Positions 26,479 through 34,130 of a stretch of 34,130 nt of DNA are shown piece after piece; within the stretch, counting starts at the first letter, position 1; each line of letters starts with the position of its first letter. Origin of the DNA: Agrobacterium salinitolerans. Its GTDB lineage: Bacteria; Pseudomonadota; Alphaproteobacteria; Rhizobiales; Rhizobiaceae. Position numbers and translations under genes: made by a program. The stretch lies in the NCBI RefSeq assembly GCF_002008225.1, contig NZ_MRDH01000001.1, positions 1 to 34,130 of the forward strand, written 5' to 3'. The notes under the pieces are model-generated. The model did no database searches, was not told where the DNA came from, and worked only from the letters and a program-made list of their open reading frames with translations.

Positions 26479-27639
26479 CTAGAGCAGCCCTCGTTTCGCC
26501 AGGTTGCGCATCAGGGCCGCGGTGCCGAACGTCCATTCCGGGCATTCGTCCGTCGTCGTGACCCAGTTGATCAGCTTACCGAGCTTGGGCGTGGAGATTT
26601 CGACACGGTCACCCTTCGAATGGGTGAAGCCGAGGCCTGGGCCATGGCGGTCCTTGACCGGCGCAAACATCGTGCCGAGGAAGAAGACGGCGCCGTCAGG
26701 ATATTGGTGGTTACGGTTCAAGAGCTGGGAGCTAAGGTTTTCCGGCGTGCGGCTGATCGCCTCCATCGGGCTGACGCCCGTCATGGTGAAACCGTCTTCG
26801 CCCTCGACCAAAAGCGAGATTTGCGACCTCTTCACATCTTCAATGGTGAAGTTTCCGTCGAACAGGCGGATGAAGGGACCGATCGCGCAGGATGCGTTAT
26901 TGTCCTTCGCCTTGCTGAGCAGCAGGGCGGAACGACCTTCGAAGTCGCGCAGGTTGACGTCGTTGCCGAGCGTTGCGCCGACGATGCGGCCGTCTGAGGT
27001 GATGGCGAGCACCACTTCCGGCTCCGGGTTGTTCCACTGCGACTTCGGGTGAACGCCGATCAGCGCTCCGCAGCCGACAGAAGCCATGGCCTGCGCCTTG
27101 GAGAATATCTCCGCATCCGGGCCGATGCCCACTTCCAGATATTGCGACCAGAGGCCCATTTCCTGGAGCAGTTTCTTCACTTCGGCAGCTTTTTCGGAGC
27201 CGGCCTCAAGTCCCTTGAGATTGTCGCCGAGAACCGGCGCCAGTCGTCCGCGAATTTCCTGCGCGCGCAGCGGATCGCCCTTGGCCTGCTCCTCGATCAC
27301 GCGTTCCAGCATACTGTCGGAGAAAGTGACACCGGCGGCCTTGACGGCCTGAATATCGTTGGGGGCAAGGAGTTCGCCGGCGGAACCGTCCAGAAACGCT
27401 TCCAGCGCGCCGAGTGCGACAAGAGAGCCGGTGTCGGCGAGCCTCTGCACCAGATCCGTCTTTTCCAGAAGTTCGGACATGGTTGGGGAAATCGAAGTGA
27501 GGTCATAAAGCACGCCACCCTTCAGCAGGACAGGGCAGGGGCCGTCTTCGCTTTTCGACCAGACGCGGCCGACGAGCAGCGCGTTTTCGAAATCTTCAGG
27601 CAAAATTGCGGCAGCGTCGATGGACCTTTTTCCGGTCAT
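26479..27639 (-). CDS. FAH-superfamily 2-keto-3-deoxy-pentonate dehydratase (XylX type)
   Basis: A 386-residue fumarylacetoacetate-hydrolase-fold protein. From memory it closely resembles Caulobacter XylX, the 2-keto-3-deoxy-D-arabinonate dehydratase of the Weimberg pathway. Shared segments include TLERVIEE-like SMLERVIEEQAKGD, GLWSQYLEVGIGPDAEIF, WNNPEPEVVL, GNDVNLRDFEGRSALLLSKAKDNNASCAIGP in pieces, HQYPDG and the C-terminal LAKRGLL. Glu and Asp in NPEPE and GNDVN would bind the metal. It would convert 2-keto-3-deoxy-pentonate to alpha-ketoglutarate semialdehyde. It heads the operon with the TRAP genes, with GGGGAG 7 bases before the start and a palindrome about 55 bases upstream. An acylpyruvate hydrolase role is the alternative. 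Confidence 0.82.
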   Translation of the reverse strand: MTGKRSIDAAAILPEDFENALLVGRVWSKSEDGPCPVLLKGGVLYDLTSISPTMSELLEKTDLVQRLADTGSLVALGALEAFLDGSAGELLAPNDIQAVKAAGVTFSDSMLERVIEEQAKGDPLRAQEIRGRLAPVLGDNLKGLEAGSEKAAEVKKLLQEMGLWSQYLEVGIGPDAEIFSKAQAMASVGCGALIGVHPKSQWNNPEPEVVLAITSDGRIVGATLGNDVNLRDFEGRSALLLSKAKDNNASCAIGPFIRLFDGNFTIEDVKRSQISLLVEGEDGFTMTGVSPMEAISRTPENLSSQLLNRNHQYPDGAVFFLGTMFAPVKDRHGPGLGFTHSKGDRVEISTPKLGKLINWVTTTDECPEWTFGTAALMRNLAKRGLL

Positions 27640-27691
27640 GTAGTTCTCCCCTTCAGCACCCCACAGGCCGCCTCCTGCGGTCTTATTGTCT

Positions 27692-27706
27692 GGATGTCTG
27701 ACAACC
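27692..27706. promoter_or_regulatory. Candidate GntR operator upstream of the dehydratase-TRAP operon
   Basis: GGATGTCTGACAACC is a near-perfect inverted repeat with one unmatched pair, 53 bases upstream of the dehydratase start. It shares GACAACCT with the palindrome at 30237-30255, giving a joint consensus GGTTGTCWGACAACC. TTGTCA within it could be a -35 element on the minus strand. Confidence 0.5.
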
Positions 27707-27840
27707 TAATCTTATTCTTCTTAGTATGACTTTTGCTGCGAGTCTAGCGGCTACGCCGACAAAATTATCGTGTTCCGTGCCTCAATTACCGGAAAATCGT
27801 AAACCTGTCCTATAGCTTTTTCGGCCTGCTCATTTGCGGC

Positions 27841-28557
27841 TCAGAAGATGTCGAGTTCGAGATTGACCCGACTTGCAGCACCGATCAGGTGCTTGCGCAT
27901 GGCGTTCTTGGCAGCTGTGGCATCGGCCTTCTCGACGGCCTCGTAGATTGCCACATGCTCGGCGATCGTCACCTCGAGAATTTCACCAAAAACTGCACGC
28001 GAAAAAGCAATATTGATGGCGGAGCTGATGCGTTCCGCGATGAAGCCGAGGAACATCAGGAAATATTCGTTCTCAGTCGCTTCCGCCAGAATGCGGTGGA
28101 AGTCAAGATCGGCCGCGACGCCTTCCGTCGACCAATCGTCGGCGGTTTTCATCTTTTCCAAAGCTGCCGCCAGCCGCGTCAACTGCTGCGGGCTGCGGTG
28201 CAGTGCGGCCAGCCCGGCTGCTTCTATTTCCAGTGGCATGCGAAGCTGGAAAAGATCGCGGAAATTTTCCGGATCGTTCAGCCGCGATCGCTCGATTCGG
28301 ATGGACAGTCTTTGCCGGGGATCGGTGACGAATGCGCCAACGCCCTGCCGGGTTTCGACAAAACCTTCGTTGCGCAATTGCGCGATCGCCTCGCGGATGA
28401 CCGAGCGGCTGACCCCGAAGGTTTTTGCCAAAACATGTTCGGTTGGCAACCTGTCGCCCGGTCCGAGCTTCGAATCATTGATTTCGCGCGCAATCTCCGC
28501 AGCGATCCGGCCGGGCAGATGGTCGTTGCGATGAATCTGACTGAACTCCAGCGTCAT
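27841..28557 (-). CDS. GntR-family transcriptional regulator, FCD (FadR) subgroup
   Basis: A 238-residue regulator. The N-terminal winged helix (about 12-78) has the GntR pattern LGPGDRLPTEHVLAKTFGVSRSVIREAIAQL and then GFVETRQGVGAFV. The C-terminal all-helical FCD domain (about 95-225) has DLDFHRILAEATEN and EHVAIYEAVEKADATAA, which carry the residues that bind metal and an acid ligand. Such proteins usually repress nearby catabolic genes until a sugar acid or its product binds. Two similar palindromes in the adjacent promoters are its likely targets. GGGAGC precedes the start; no palindrome of that type is seen before its own gene. Confidence 0.9.
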   Translation of the reverse strand: MTLEFSQIHRNDHLPGRIAAEIAREINDSKLGPGDRLPTEHVLAKTFGVSRSVIREAIAQLRNEGFVETRQGVGAFVTDPRQRLSIRIERSRLNDPENFRDLFQLRMPLEIEAAGLAALHRSPQQLTRLAAALEKMKTADDWSTEGVAADLDFHRILAEATENEYFLMFLGFIAERISSAINIAFSRAVFGEILEVTIAEHVAIYEAVEKADATAAKNAMRKHLIGAASRVNLELDIF

Positions 28558-28638
28558 GGTTGCTCCCGTTCCACAGAAACGATTGGTTCGTTTTCCCGCG
28601 GTAGGCGACTTCCTCCTTCGCCGTCCGCGGGGTTTTCA

Positions 28639-28661
28639 AAGGCGGCGCTTTCAGCCGCCTT
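28639..28661 (-). terminator. Hairpin after the FAD dehydrogenase gene
   Basis: AAGGCGGC (28639-28646) pairs perfectly with GCCGCCTT (28654-28661) around a 7-base loop, just past the stop at 28674. The T run on the minus strand is short, so termination before gntR may be partial. Confidence 0.55.
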
Positions 28662-28673
28662 CGCCGTCCTCGA

Positions 28674-30119
28674 TTAGCTATCCGGTTGCAGGGTTATCTG
28701 GCAACCGGGATTCATCCGCAAATCAGGGTCGAAGGCGTTTTTCAGACCCGTGATCATCCGGCGCTGCACATCAGATAGCCGGCTTTCGAAATCAGAGCGT
28801 TTCAGGCGGCCGATGCCGTGTTCGGCGCTGATGCTGCCGATGTAGCGGTCGAGGACCTCGTTAACGAGTGTCTTGGACTTGTAGATAAATGCTTCGCGCT
28901 CTTCCGGCGTCGAACCGTTCGGCGGCAGCACGTTGAGGTGGACGTTGCCGTCTCCGACATGGCCGTAGGAAACCGCCAGGCACTCCGGCAGTTTTTCCGC
29001 CAGTTCCGCCTCGGCTTCTGCCACGAAAGCGGCGAGTTTCGACAAGGGCACGGAAATGTCGGTGCGCATATGTGCGCCGCGCAGCGCCTGCCCTTCGTTC
29101 ATGCCTTCGCGGAACAGCCACAGCGATTGCGCCTGTGCCCGTGAAGAAGCGATCACGCCGTCCAGCACCAAGCCGTCTTCCATCACACCCTCAAGGAAGC
29201 GGCCCATCAGGTCGGCCGTGTCCACCAGACCGGAGCCTGAAATTTCCATTAGCACGTAAGCGGGGTAATCGCCGGCAATCGGCATTTTCAGGTCGGGTAT
29301 AGCTTCGATCGCCAGCGTGAAGGCGACAGGCGGCATGAATTCGAAGGCGGACATCAGGTCGCAGCATTCGCGGCGCGCGCGGCGGTAAAGCTTGATGGCA
29401 TCATCAAGCGAATTGAGGCCGAGAAGCGCCGTCTCGACATGTTCAGGATTAGGGTAAAGCTTGACGGCAACGGCTGTGACGATGCCGAGCGTTCCTTCCG
29501 CGCCGATGAAGAGTTGCTTCAGATCGATGCCGCGATTATCCTTGCGCAGCGTCGAAAGCCCGTTCCAGATGGTGCCATCTGGAAGGACCACTTCCAGACC
29601 CAGCACCAGTTCGCGGGTCATGCCGTAGCGCAGGACATTGATGCCGCCCGCATTGGTGGAGACGTTGCCGCCGATGCGGCAGCTGCCCTGTGCGCCGAGC
29701 GACAGCGGGAAGAACATACCCTTGTCCTCAACCGCATCCTTGAATTCCGAGAGAATGCAGCCGGCTTCCACGACGGCGGAAAAATCGTCGCTATCGATGG
29801 TGCGGATGGCGTTCATGCGCTCAAGGCTCAATACGACCTGACGCTTGGGGGCATCGGGAATGCCGCCGAGCACCAGACCGGTATTCCCGCCCTGGGGAAT
29901 GATGGAGAGGCCGAGTTCGGCGCAGGCGCTGACCGTGTCGGAAACTTCCTTCGTCGAACGGGGGCGGATAACGGCCACGGCCGAGCTGGTGACGTCGCCA
30001 TGCCAGTCGCGGCAATAGCGCAGCATGTCCTCTTGCGATGTCAGCAGCAAAGCTTCGCCCAGCCTGTTCTTCAGCGAGAACCGCAGTTCCTCGATATCGT
30101 GTTCGCTCACGATCGTCAT
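28674..30119 (-). CDS. FAD-binding 2-hydroxyacid dehydrogenase (GlcD/D2HGDH type)
   Basis: A 481-residue flavoprotein of the FAD_binding_4 plus FAD-oxidase_C type. FAD-contact motifs are PQGGNTGLVLGG (about 76-87), GAQGSCRIGGNVSTNAGG and GAEGTLGIVTA. The C-terminal half has YGHVGDGNVHLNVL, whose histidines bind a metal, and SAEHGIG. It oxidises a D-2-hydroxyacid such as glycolate, D-lactate or D-2-hydroxyglutarate to the keto acid; the substrate cannot be told from sequence. The start at 30119 is preferred to that at 30137 because GAGAGGG lies 5 bases upstream. It is divergent from the SDR operon, with a candidate GntR operator between. Confidence 0.88.
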   Translation of the reverse strand: MTIVSEHDIEELRFSLKNRLGEALLLTSQEDMLRYCRDWHGDVTSSAVAVIRPRSTKEVSDTVSACAELGLSIIPQGGNTGLVLGGIPDAPKRQVVLSLERMNAIRTIDSDDFSAVVEAGCILSEFKDAVEDKGMFFPLSLGAQGSCRIGGNVSTNAGGINVLRYGMTRELVLGLEVVLPDGTIWNGLSTLRKDNRGIDLKQLFIGAEGTLGIVTAVAVKLYPNPEHVETALLGLNSLDDAIKLYRRARRECCDLMSAFEFMPPVAFTLAIEAIPDLKMPIAGDYPAYVLMEISGSGLVDTADLMGRFLEGVMEDGLVLDGVIASSRAQAQSLWLFREGMNEGQALRGAHMRTDISVPLSKLAAFVAEAEAELAEKLPECLAVSYGHVGDGNVHLNVLPPNGSTPEEREAFIYKSKTLVNEVLDRYIGSISAEHGIGRLKRSDFESRLSDVQRRMITGLKNAFDPDLRMNPGCQITLQPDS

Positions 30120-30236
30120 TTCACCCTCTCCGTCCAATCCGCCCTAAAGTGCCCGGGCAAGGGACGTGCATTGATTTTGCCGGCGCCCTTGCTTTTTCCA
30201 GTTTGTAAAAAAATACTATTTTCAACTCGATCATAT

Positions 30237-30255
30237 AAGGTTATCAGACAACCTT
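30237..30255. promoter_or_regulatory. Candidate GntR operator in the divergent promoter region
   Basis: AAGGTTATCAGACAACCTT is a 19-base palindrome with a single mismatched pair. It lies 80 bases before the SDR start and 118 before the FAD dehydrogenase start. It shares its core with the site at 27692-27706. The surrounding sequence 30195-30290 is AT-rich, as expected for promoters. Confidence 0.55.
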
Positions 30256-30334
30256 ACAAGCTAATTTATCGGTCGGTCGGCCGATGATGTTTTTTCGGTC
30301 TCGGGAGAATGGTCGGGACAAAGAGGAGGAAGAC

Positions 30335-31321
30335 ATGCATATCGCAATCATCGGCGCCGCAGGCATGGTTGGCCGCAAGCTGACGCAGCGTCTCGTCAAG
30401 GATGGATCGCTGGGCGGCAAGCCGGTCGAGAAATTCACGCTTATCGACGTGTTCCAGCCTGAAGCGCCTACCGGTTTTTCTGGTGCTGTCGATGCACGCG
30501 CGGCCGACCTCTCCGCACCGGGTGAGGCTGAAAAGCTGGTCGAAGTCCGGCCGGACGTCATCTTCCACCTTGCCGCCATCGTCTCCGGCGAAGCTGAACT
30601 CGATTTTGACAAGGGCTACCGCATCAACCTCGACGGCACGCGTTATCTCTTCGACGCCATCCGCATCGCCAACGGCAAGGATGGTTACAAGCCGCGCGTG
30701 GTTTTCACCTCGTCTATCGCCGTCTTCGGCGCGCCGCTGCCCTATCCGATCCCGGACGAGTTCCACTCCACGCCATTGACCAGCTACGGCACGCAGAAAG
30801 CGATCTGCGAGCTGCTGCTTTCCGATTACAGCCGTCGCGGTTTCTTCGATGGTATCGGCATTCGCCTGCCGACCATCTGCATCCGCCCCGGCAAGCCGAA
30901 TGCGGCCGCCTCCGGCTTCTTCTCCAATATTCTGCGCGAGCCGCTGGTCGGCCAGGAAGCGGTGCTGCCGGTGCCTGAGAGCATTCGCCACTGGCACGCT
31001 TCGCCGCGTTCCGCCGTCGGCTTCCTCATCCATGGCGCAACGATTGACGTGGAAAAGGTCGGCCCGCGTCGCAACCTGTCGATGCCAGGCCTCAGCGCCA
31101 CCGTCGGCGAGCAGATCGAAGCGCTGCGCAAGGTCGCCGGCGAAAAGGCCGTTGCCCTCATCCGCCGCGAGCCGAATGAGATGATCATGCGCATGTGTGA
31201 AGGCTGGGCCCCCGGTTTCGAAGCCAAGCGCGCCCGCGAACTCGGCTTTACGGCTGAAAGCTCGTTCGAAGAAATCATTCAGGTTCATATCGAGGACGAA
31301 CTGGGAGGTTCACTGAAATGA
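30335..31321 (+). CDS. DenD-like NAD-dependent epimerase/dehydratase-family dehydrogenase
   Basis: A 328-residue extended short-chain dehydrogenase. The NAD-binding motif GAAGMVG lies at residues 7-13. The catalytic residues are in FTSSIAVFG (Ser) and SYGTQKAICE (Tyr and Lys, the YxxxK motif). The sequence resembles D-erythronate dehydrogenase DenD, which oxidises a C4 aldonate, but other sugar acids or 2-keto-3-deoxy acids are possible. GAGGAGG 6 bases upstream fixes the start at 30335. Its stop overlaps the next start as ATGA, so it heads a coupled three-gene operon. Confidence 0.85.
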   Translation: MHIAIIGAAGMVGRKLTQRLVKDGSLGGKPVEKFTLIDVFQPEAPTGFSGAVDARAADLSAPGEAEKLVEVRPDVIFHLAAIVSGEAELDFDKGYRINLDGTRYLFDAIRIANGKDGYKPRVVFTSSIAVFGAPLPYPIPDEFHSTPLTSYGTQKAICELLLSDYSRRGFFDGIGIRLPTICIRPGKPNAAASGFFSNILREPLVGQEAVLPVPESIRHWHASPRSAVGFLIHGATIDVEKVGPRRNLSMPGLSATVGEQIEALRKVAGEKAVALIRREPNEMIMRMCEGWAPGFEAKRARELGFTAESSFEEIIQVHIEDELGGSLK

Positions 31322-32220
31322 GTGCTGGCGGGGAGGAGAAGAAGCGGTCTGTCGCCTTTATCGGCACGGGCCTGATGGGCGGGCCGATGGCCCGGCGTCT
31401 GCTGGGCGCCGGCTTTTCGGTCACCGTCTGGAACCGTAGCGCCGATAAGGCCGAGGCGCTTGTTGCCGATGGCGCGGTCGTCGCTGCATCGCCGGCGGAG
31501 GCAGCCAGGGGCGCCGATATCGTCATCACCATGCTGAGCGACGGCAAGGCCGTGGGCGAGGTGCTTTTCGAGGCCGGCATGGCCGAAGCGCTGAAAAAGG
31601 GTGCTGTCGTGATCGACAGCAGCTCGATTGCGCCGCCGATTGCGCGAGAACATTCCTCCCGGCTTCAGTCGTTGGGCATCCATCACGTCGATGCGCCGGT
31701 TTCCGGCGGTGTGCCGGGCGCGACAGCCGGTACGCTCGCCATCATGGCCGGTGGGGACGAGACGCTGATCTCGGGTCTTGCCGATGTTTTCGCGCCGATG
31801 GGCCGGCTCACCTATGTCGGTCCCTCGGGTGCCGGCCAACTGTGCAAGCTCGCCAACCAGCAGATCGTCGCCATCACCATCGGCGCGGTTGCCGAGGCGA
31901 TGATGCTGGTGGAAGCGGGCGGCGCATCGCGTGAAGGGTTCCGCAACGCCATTCGCGGCGGTTTTGCCGAAAGCCGGATTCTGGAGCTGCATGGCGACCG
32001 CATGGTGAAGCGCAACTTCGTCCCGGGCGGTCCGTCCAAGTTCCAGCTCAAGGATCTGAACGGCGTGCTGGCGACGGCCAAGGATCTCGCTCTCACCCTG
32101 CCGCTCACCCAGCAAGTCACGCGGGAATTTGATGATTTCGTCGGTGACGGCGGGGCCGATATCGATCATAGCGGCATCCTGCTTTACCTCGAAAAACTGA
32201 ACAACCGGGAACAGGGCTGA
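31318..32220 (+). CDS. NAD(P)-dependent beta-hydroxyacid dehydrogenase (HIBADH family)
   Basis: A 300-residue member of the family that includes 3-hydroxyisobutyrate dehydrogenase, tartronate semialdehyde reductase GarR and L-threonate dehydrogenase LtnD. The N-terminal FIGTGLMGGPMA (14-25) binds the dinucleotide. The substrate signature is DAPVSGGVPGATAGTL, and the catalytic lysine lies in GAGQLCKLANQ. The C-terminal domain is helical. It starts within the SDR stop (ATGA). In this setting it probably oxidises or reduces a C3-C5 acid made from the aldonate; the exact substrate is unknown. Confidence 0.88.
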   Translation: MSAGGEEKKRSVAFIGTGLMGGPMARRLLGAGFSVTVWNRSADKAEALVADGAVVAASPAEAARGADIVITMLSDGKAVGEVLFEAGMAEALKKGAVVIDSSSIAPPIAREHSSRLQSLGIHHVDAPVSGGVPGATAGTLAIMAGGDETLISGLADVFAPMGRLTYVGPSGAGQLCKLANQQIVAITIGAVAEAMMLVEAGGASREGFRNAIRGGFAESRILELHGDRMVKRNFVPGGPSKFQLKDLNGVLATAKDLALTLPLTQQVTREFDDFVGDGGADIDHSGILLYLEKLNNREQG

Positions 32221-32229
32221 AGCGATCTC

Positions 32230-34014
32230 ATGAGCGACGACAAGACACCGATGCGCCGTTTGCGGTCGCAGGACTGGTTCGATAATCCCGAACATCTCGA
32301 CATGACGGCGCTCTATCTGGAGCGTTTCATGAATTACGGCGTGACGCCGGAAGAACTGCGCTCCGGCAAGCCGGTCATCGGCATCGCCCAGAGCGGCAGC
32401 GACCTGACGCCCTGTAACCGCGTCCACGTGGAGCTGGTCAAGCGGGTGCGGGACGGTATTCGTGACGCGGGCGGCATTCCCATCGAGTTTCCGACCCATC
32501 CGATGTTCGAAAACTGCAAGCGCCCGACAGCGGCGCTCGACCGCAATCTTGCCTATCTGAGCCTCGTGGAGGTGCTTTACGGTTATCCGCTCGACGGCGT
32601 CGTTTTGACCACGGGCTGCGACAAGACTACGCCTTCGGCGCTGATGGCGGCAAGCACGGTGGATATTCCAGCCATCGTTCTATCCGGCGGGCCGATGCTC
32701 GACGGTTATCATGACGGCGATCTGGTCGGTTCTGGCACCGTCATCTGGCGCATGCGCCGTAAATACGGTGCTGGCGAAATCACCCGCGAGGAATTCTTGC
32801 AGGCGGCGCTCGAATCCGCGCCTTCGGTCGGCCATTGCAACACCATGGGCACCGCGTCCACCATGAATGCCATGGCGGAGGCGCTCGGCATGTCGCTGAC
32901 CGGCTGCGGCGCGATCCCTGCAGCTTACCGTGAACGCGGCCAGATGGCCTATCGCACCGGCCGCCGTGCCGTCGAGCTGGTTGTCGAGAACATCAAGCCC
33001 TCCGACATCATGACGCGCGAGGCGTTTTTGAACGCGATCCGCGTCAATTCGGCGATTGGCGGCTCTACCAATGCCCAGCCACATCTGGCGGCCATGGCAA
33101 AACATGCGGGCGTGGAGCTTCGCGAGGAGGACTGGCAGGTTCACGGCTACGACATTCCGCTCCTTGCCAATGTCCAGCCGGCCGGTAAATGGCTGGGAGA
33201 GAAATATCACCGCGCCGGCGGCACGCCCGCCATCATGTGGGAGCTTCTCAACGCGGGCAAGCTCGATGGAGGCTGTCCGACCGTAACCGGCAAAACCATG
33301 GCGGAAAATCTTGAAGGCCGGGAATCCACCGACCGTGACGTGATCCTGCCTTACGATAAGCCGCTCAAGGAAAGGGCCGGTTTCCTCGTTCTCAAGGGCA
33401 ATCTGTTCGATTTCGCCATCATGAAGACGAGCGTTATCTCGGCGGAATTCCGCCAGCGCTATCTGAGCGAGCCGGGCCGCGAGGGAATTTTCGAGGGCAA
33501 ATGTGTGGTGTTCGACGGTTCGGAAGACTATCACGCCCGTATCAACGATCCGTCCCTTGATATCGATGAGCGCACTATTCTCGTCATTCGCGGTGCGGGG
33601 CCGCTCGGCTGGCCGGGTTCGGCTGAGGTCGTCAACATGCAGCCGCCGGATGCGTTGTTGAAAAAGGGTATCACCAGCCTGCCGACGATCGGCGACGGCC
33701 GGCAGTCGGGAACGGCGGACAGCCCGTCCATCCTCAACGCCTCGCCGGAAAGCGCGGCGGGTGGCGGACTAGCATGGCTGCGCACCGGCGATGTGATCCG
33801 CATCGATTTCAATGAAGGCGAGTGCAATGCGCTGGTGGCGGAGGCGGAGCTGGAAGCGCGCAAGGCTGACGGCATTCCCGCTGTTCCCGCGGATGCGACA
33901 CCGTGGCAGCGCATCTATCGTAAATCCGTAACCCAGCTTTCGGATGGCGCGGTTCTGGAAGGTGCCGCAGATTTCCGCCGGATTGCCGAGAAGATGCCCC
34001 GGCACAATCATTGA
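32230..34014 (+). CDS. IlvD/Edd-family aldonate dehydratase (L-arabinonate/D-xylonate dehydratase type)
   Basis: A 594-residue iron-sulfur dehydratase. Cys62 ([10 protein letters not shown]), Cys130 ([10 protein letters not shown]) and Cys203 ([11 protein letters not shown]) are placed as in the [2Fe-2S] pentonate dehydratases of Rhizobium and Caulobacter. Ser493 in [11 protein letters not shown] is the likely catalytic base. The length and the [13 protein letters not shown] start fit the aldonate branch rather than IlvD of valine synthesis. It would turn a pentonate (or hexonate) into the 2-keto-3-deoxy acid, the substrate expected for the XylX-type enzyme of the minus-strand operon. It starts 9 bases after the upstream gene and ends before two hairpins. 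Confidence 0.9.
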   Translation: MSDDKTPMRRLRSQDWFDNPEHLDMTALYLERFMNYGVTPEELRSGKPVIGIAQSGSDLTPCNRVHVELVKRVRDGIRDAGGIPIEFPTHPMFENCKRPTAALDRNLAYLSLVEVLYGYPLDGVVLTTGCDKTTPSALMAASTVDIPAIVLSGGPMLDGYHDGDLVGSGTVIWRMRRKYGAGEITREEFLQAALESAPSVGHCNTMGTASTMNAMAEALGMSLTGCGAIPAAYRERGQMAYRTGRRAVELVVENIKPSDIMTREAFLNAIRVNSAIGGSTNAQPHLAAMAKHAGVELREEDWQVHGYDIPLLANVQPAGKWLGEKYHRAGGTPAIMWELLNAGKLDGGCPTVTGKTMAENLEGRESTDRDVILPYDKPLKERAGFLVLKGNLFDFAIMKTSVISAEFRQRYLSEPGREGIFEGKCVVFDGSEDYHARINDPSLDIDERTILVIRGAGPLGWPGSAEVVNMQPPDALLKKGITSLPTIGDGRQSGTADSPSILNASPESAAGGGLAWLRTGDVIRIDFNEGECNALVAEAELEARKADGIPAVPADATPWQRIYRKSVTQLSDGAVLEGAADFRRIAEKMPRHNH

Positions 34015-34028
34015 TCGCATAGGACAAA

Positions 34029-34050
34029 ATCCCCGGCCATGCCCGGGGAT
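34029..34050 (+). repeat. Hairpin between the dehydratase stop and the right repeat
   Basis: ATCCCCGG (34029-34036) pairs perfectly with CCGGGGAT (34043-34050) around 6 bases, with no T run. It abuts the repeat boundary exactly, just as the hairpin at 77-97 abuts the left copy. Confidence 0.7.
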
Positions 34051-34126
34051 CAGACCGCTGACAAACCCGTCGATATTTTCGGCGGGTTTTTTCTTTTTCG
34101 GGATGATGACGTTTTGTTGTGGTCTT
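34050..34126. repeat. Right copy of the 77-bp perfect inverted repeat
   Basis: This is the exact reverse complement of bases 1-77. Four further bases (34127-34130) follow to the end of the window and have no visible counterpart at the left. Confidence 0.95.
34063..34092 (+). terminator. Rho-independent terminator inside the right repeat
   Basis: An 11-pair stem with one mismatch (arms 34063-34073 and 34079-34089) runs straight into T residues. It lies 49 bases after the dehydratase stop and ends the SDR-HIBADH-dehydratase operon. Confidence 0.85.
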
Positions 34127-34130
34127 TTAC

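Overview
The window looks like a piece of a Rhizobiaceae genome, most like the Agrobacterium/Rhizobium group. It is GC-rich, has no insertion sequence, phage gene, CRISPR array, tRNA or rRNA that I can see, and carries alphaproteobacterial signature genes: a CenR-type response regulator, a DUF1013 regulator, a SUV3-like helicase with an S4-domain partner, 7Fe ferredoxin FdxA, and LptE-HolA next to LeuS. All calls come from reading the sequence and from memory of protein families; no search was run.

Layout. 1-2193: an L,D-transpeptidase (minus), then cenR and a cNMP-domain protein (plus). 2214-8550: minus-strand genes for exonuclease III, LolA, FtsK, the ammonium transporter AmtB and its PII partner GlnK. 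glnK-amtB has a sigma-54 type promoter and ftsK a palindromic CtrA-type box. 8775-10960: divergent acyl-CoA thioesterase TesB and a UbiH/COQ6 monooxygenase. 10961-11416: the longest gene-free stretch, unusually dense in GANTC (CcrM methylation) sites and inverted repeats. 11417-15400: helicase, S4 RNA-binding protein, fdxA. 15475-19692: holA, lptE, leuS (minus, order of transcription leuS-lptE-holA). 19886-23489: YggS-type PLP protein, DUF1013 regulator, acetyl-CoA synthetase.

23596-34014 is a sugar-acid catabolic island: a TRAP transporter with a XylX-type 2-keto-3-deoxy-pentonate dehydratase (minus), a GntR/FCD regulator and an FAD-linked 2-hydroxyacid dehydrogenase (minus), and a plus-strand operon of a DenD-like SDR, a beta-hydroxyacid dehydrogenase and an IlvD/Edd aldonate dehydratase. 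Two similar palindromes sit in front of the transporter operon and in the divergent promoter region, which suggests one regulator controls both arms. Together the genes suggest uptake of an aldonate and two successive dehydrations toward alpha-ketoglutarate semialdehyde. The dehydrogenase that would finish that route is not in the window.

The two ends of the window are a perfect 77-bp inverted repeat containing a rho-independent terminator. Each copy terminates the outermost gene transcribed toward it. Either a dispersed terminator-bearing repeat lies at both ends, or the window is a contig that broke at such a repeat.
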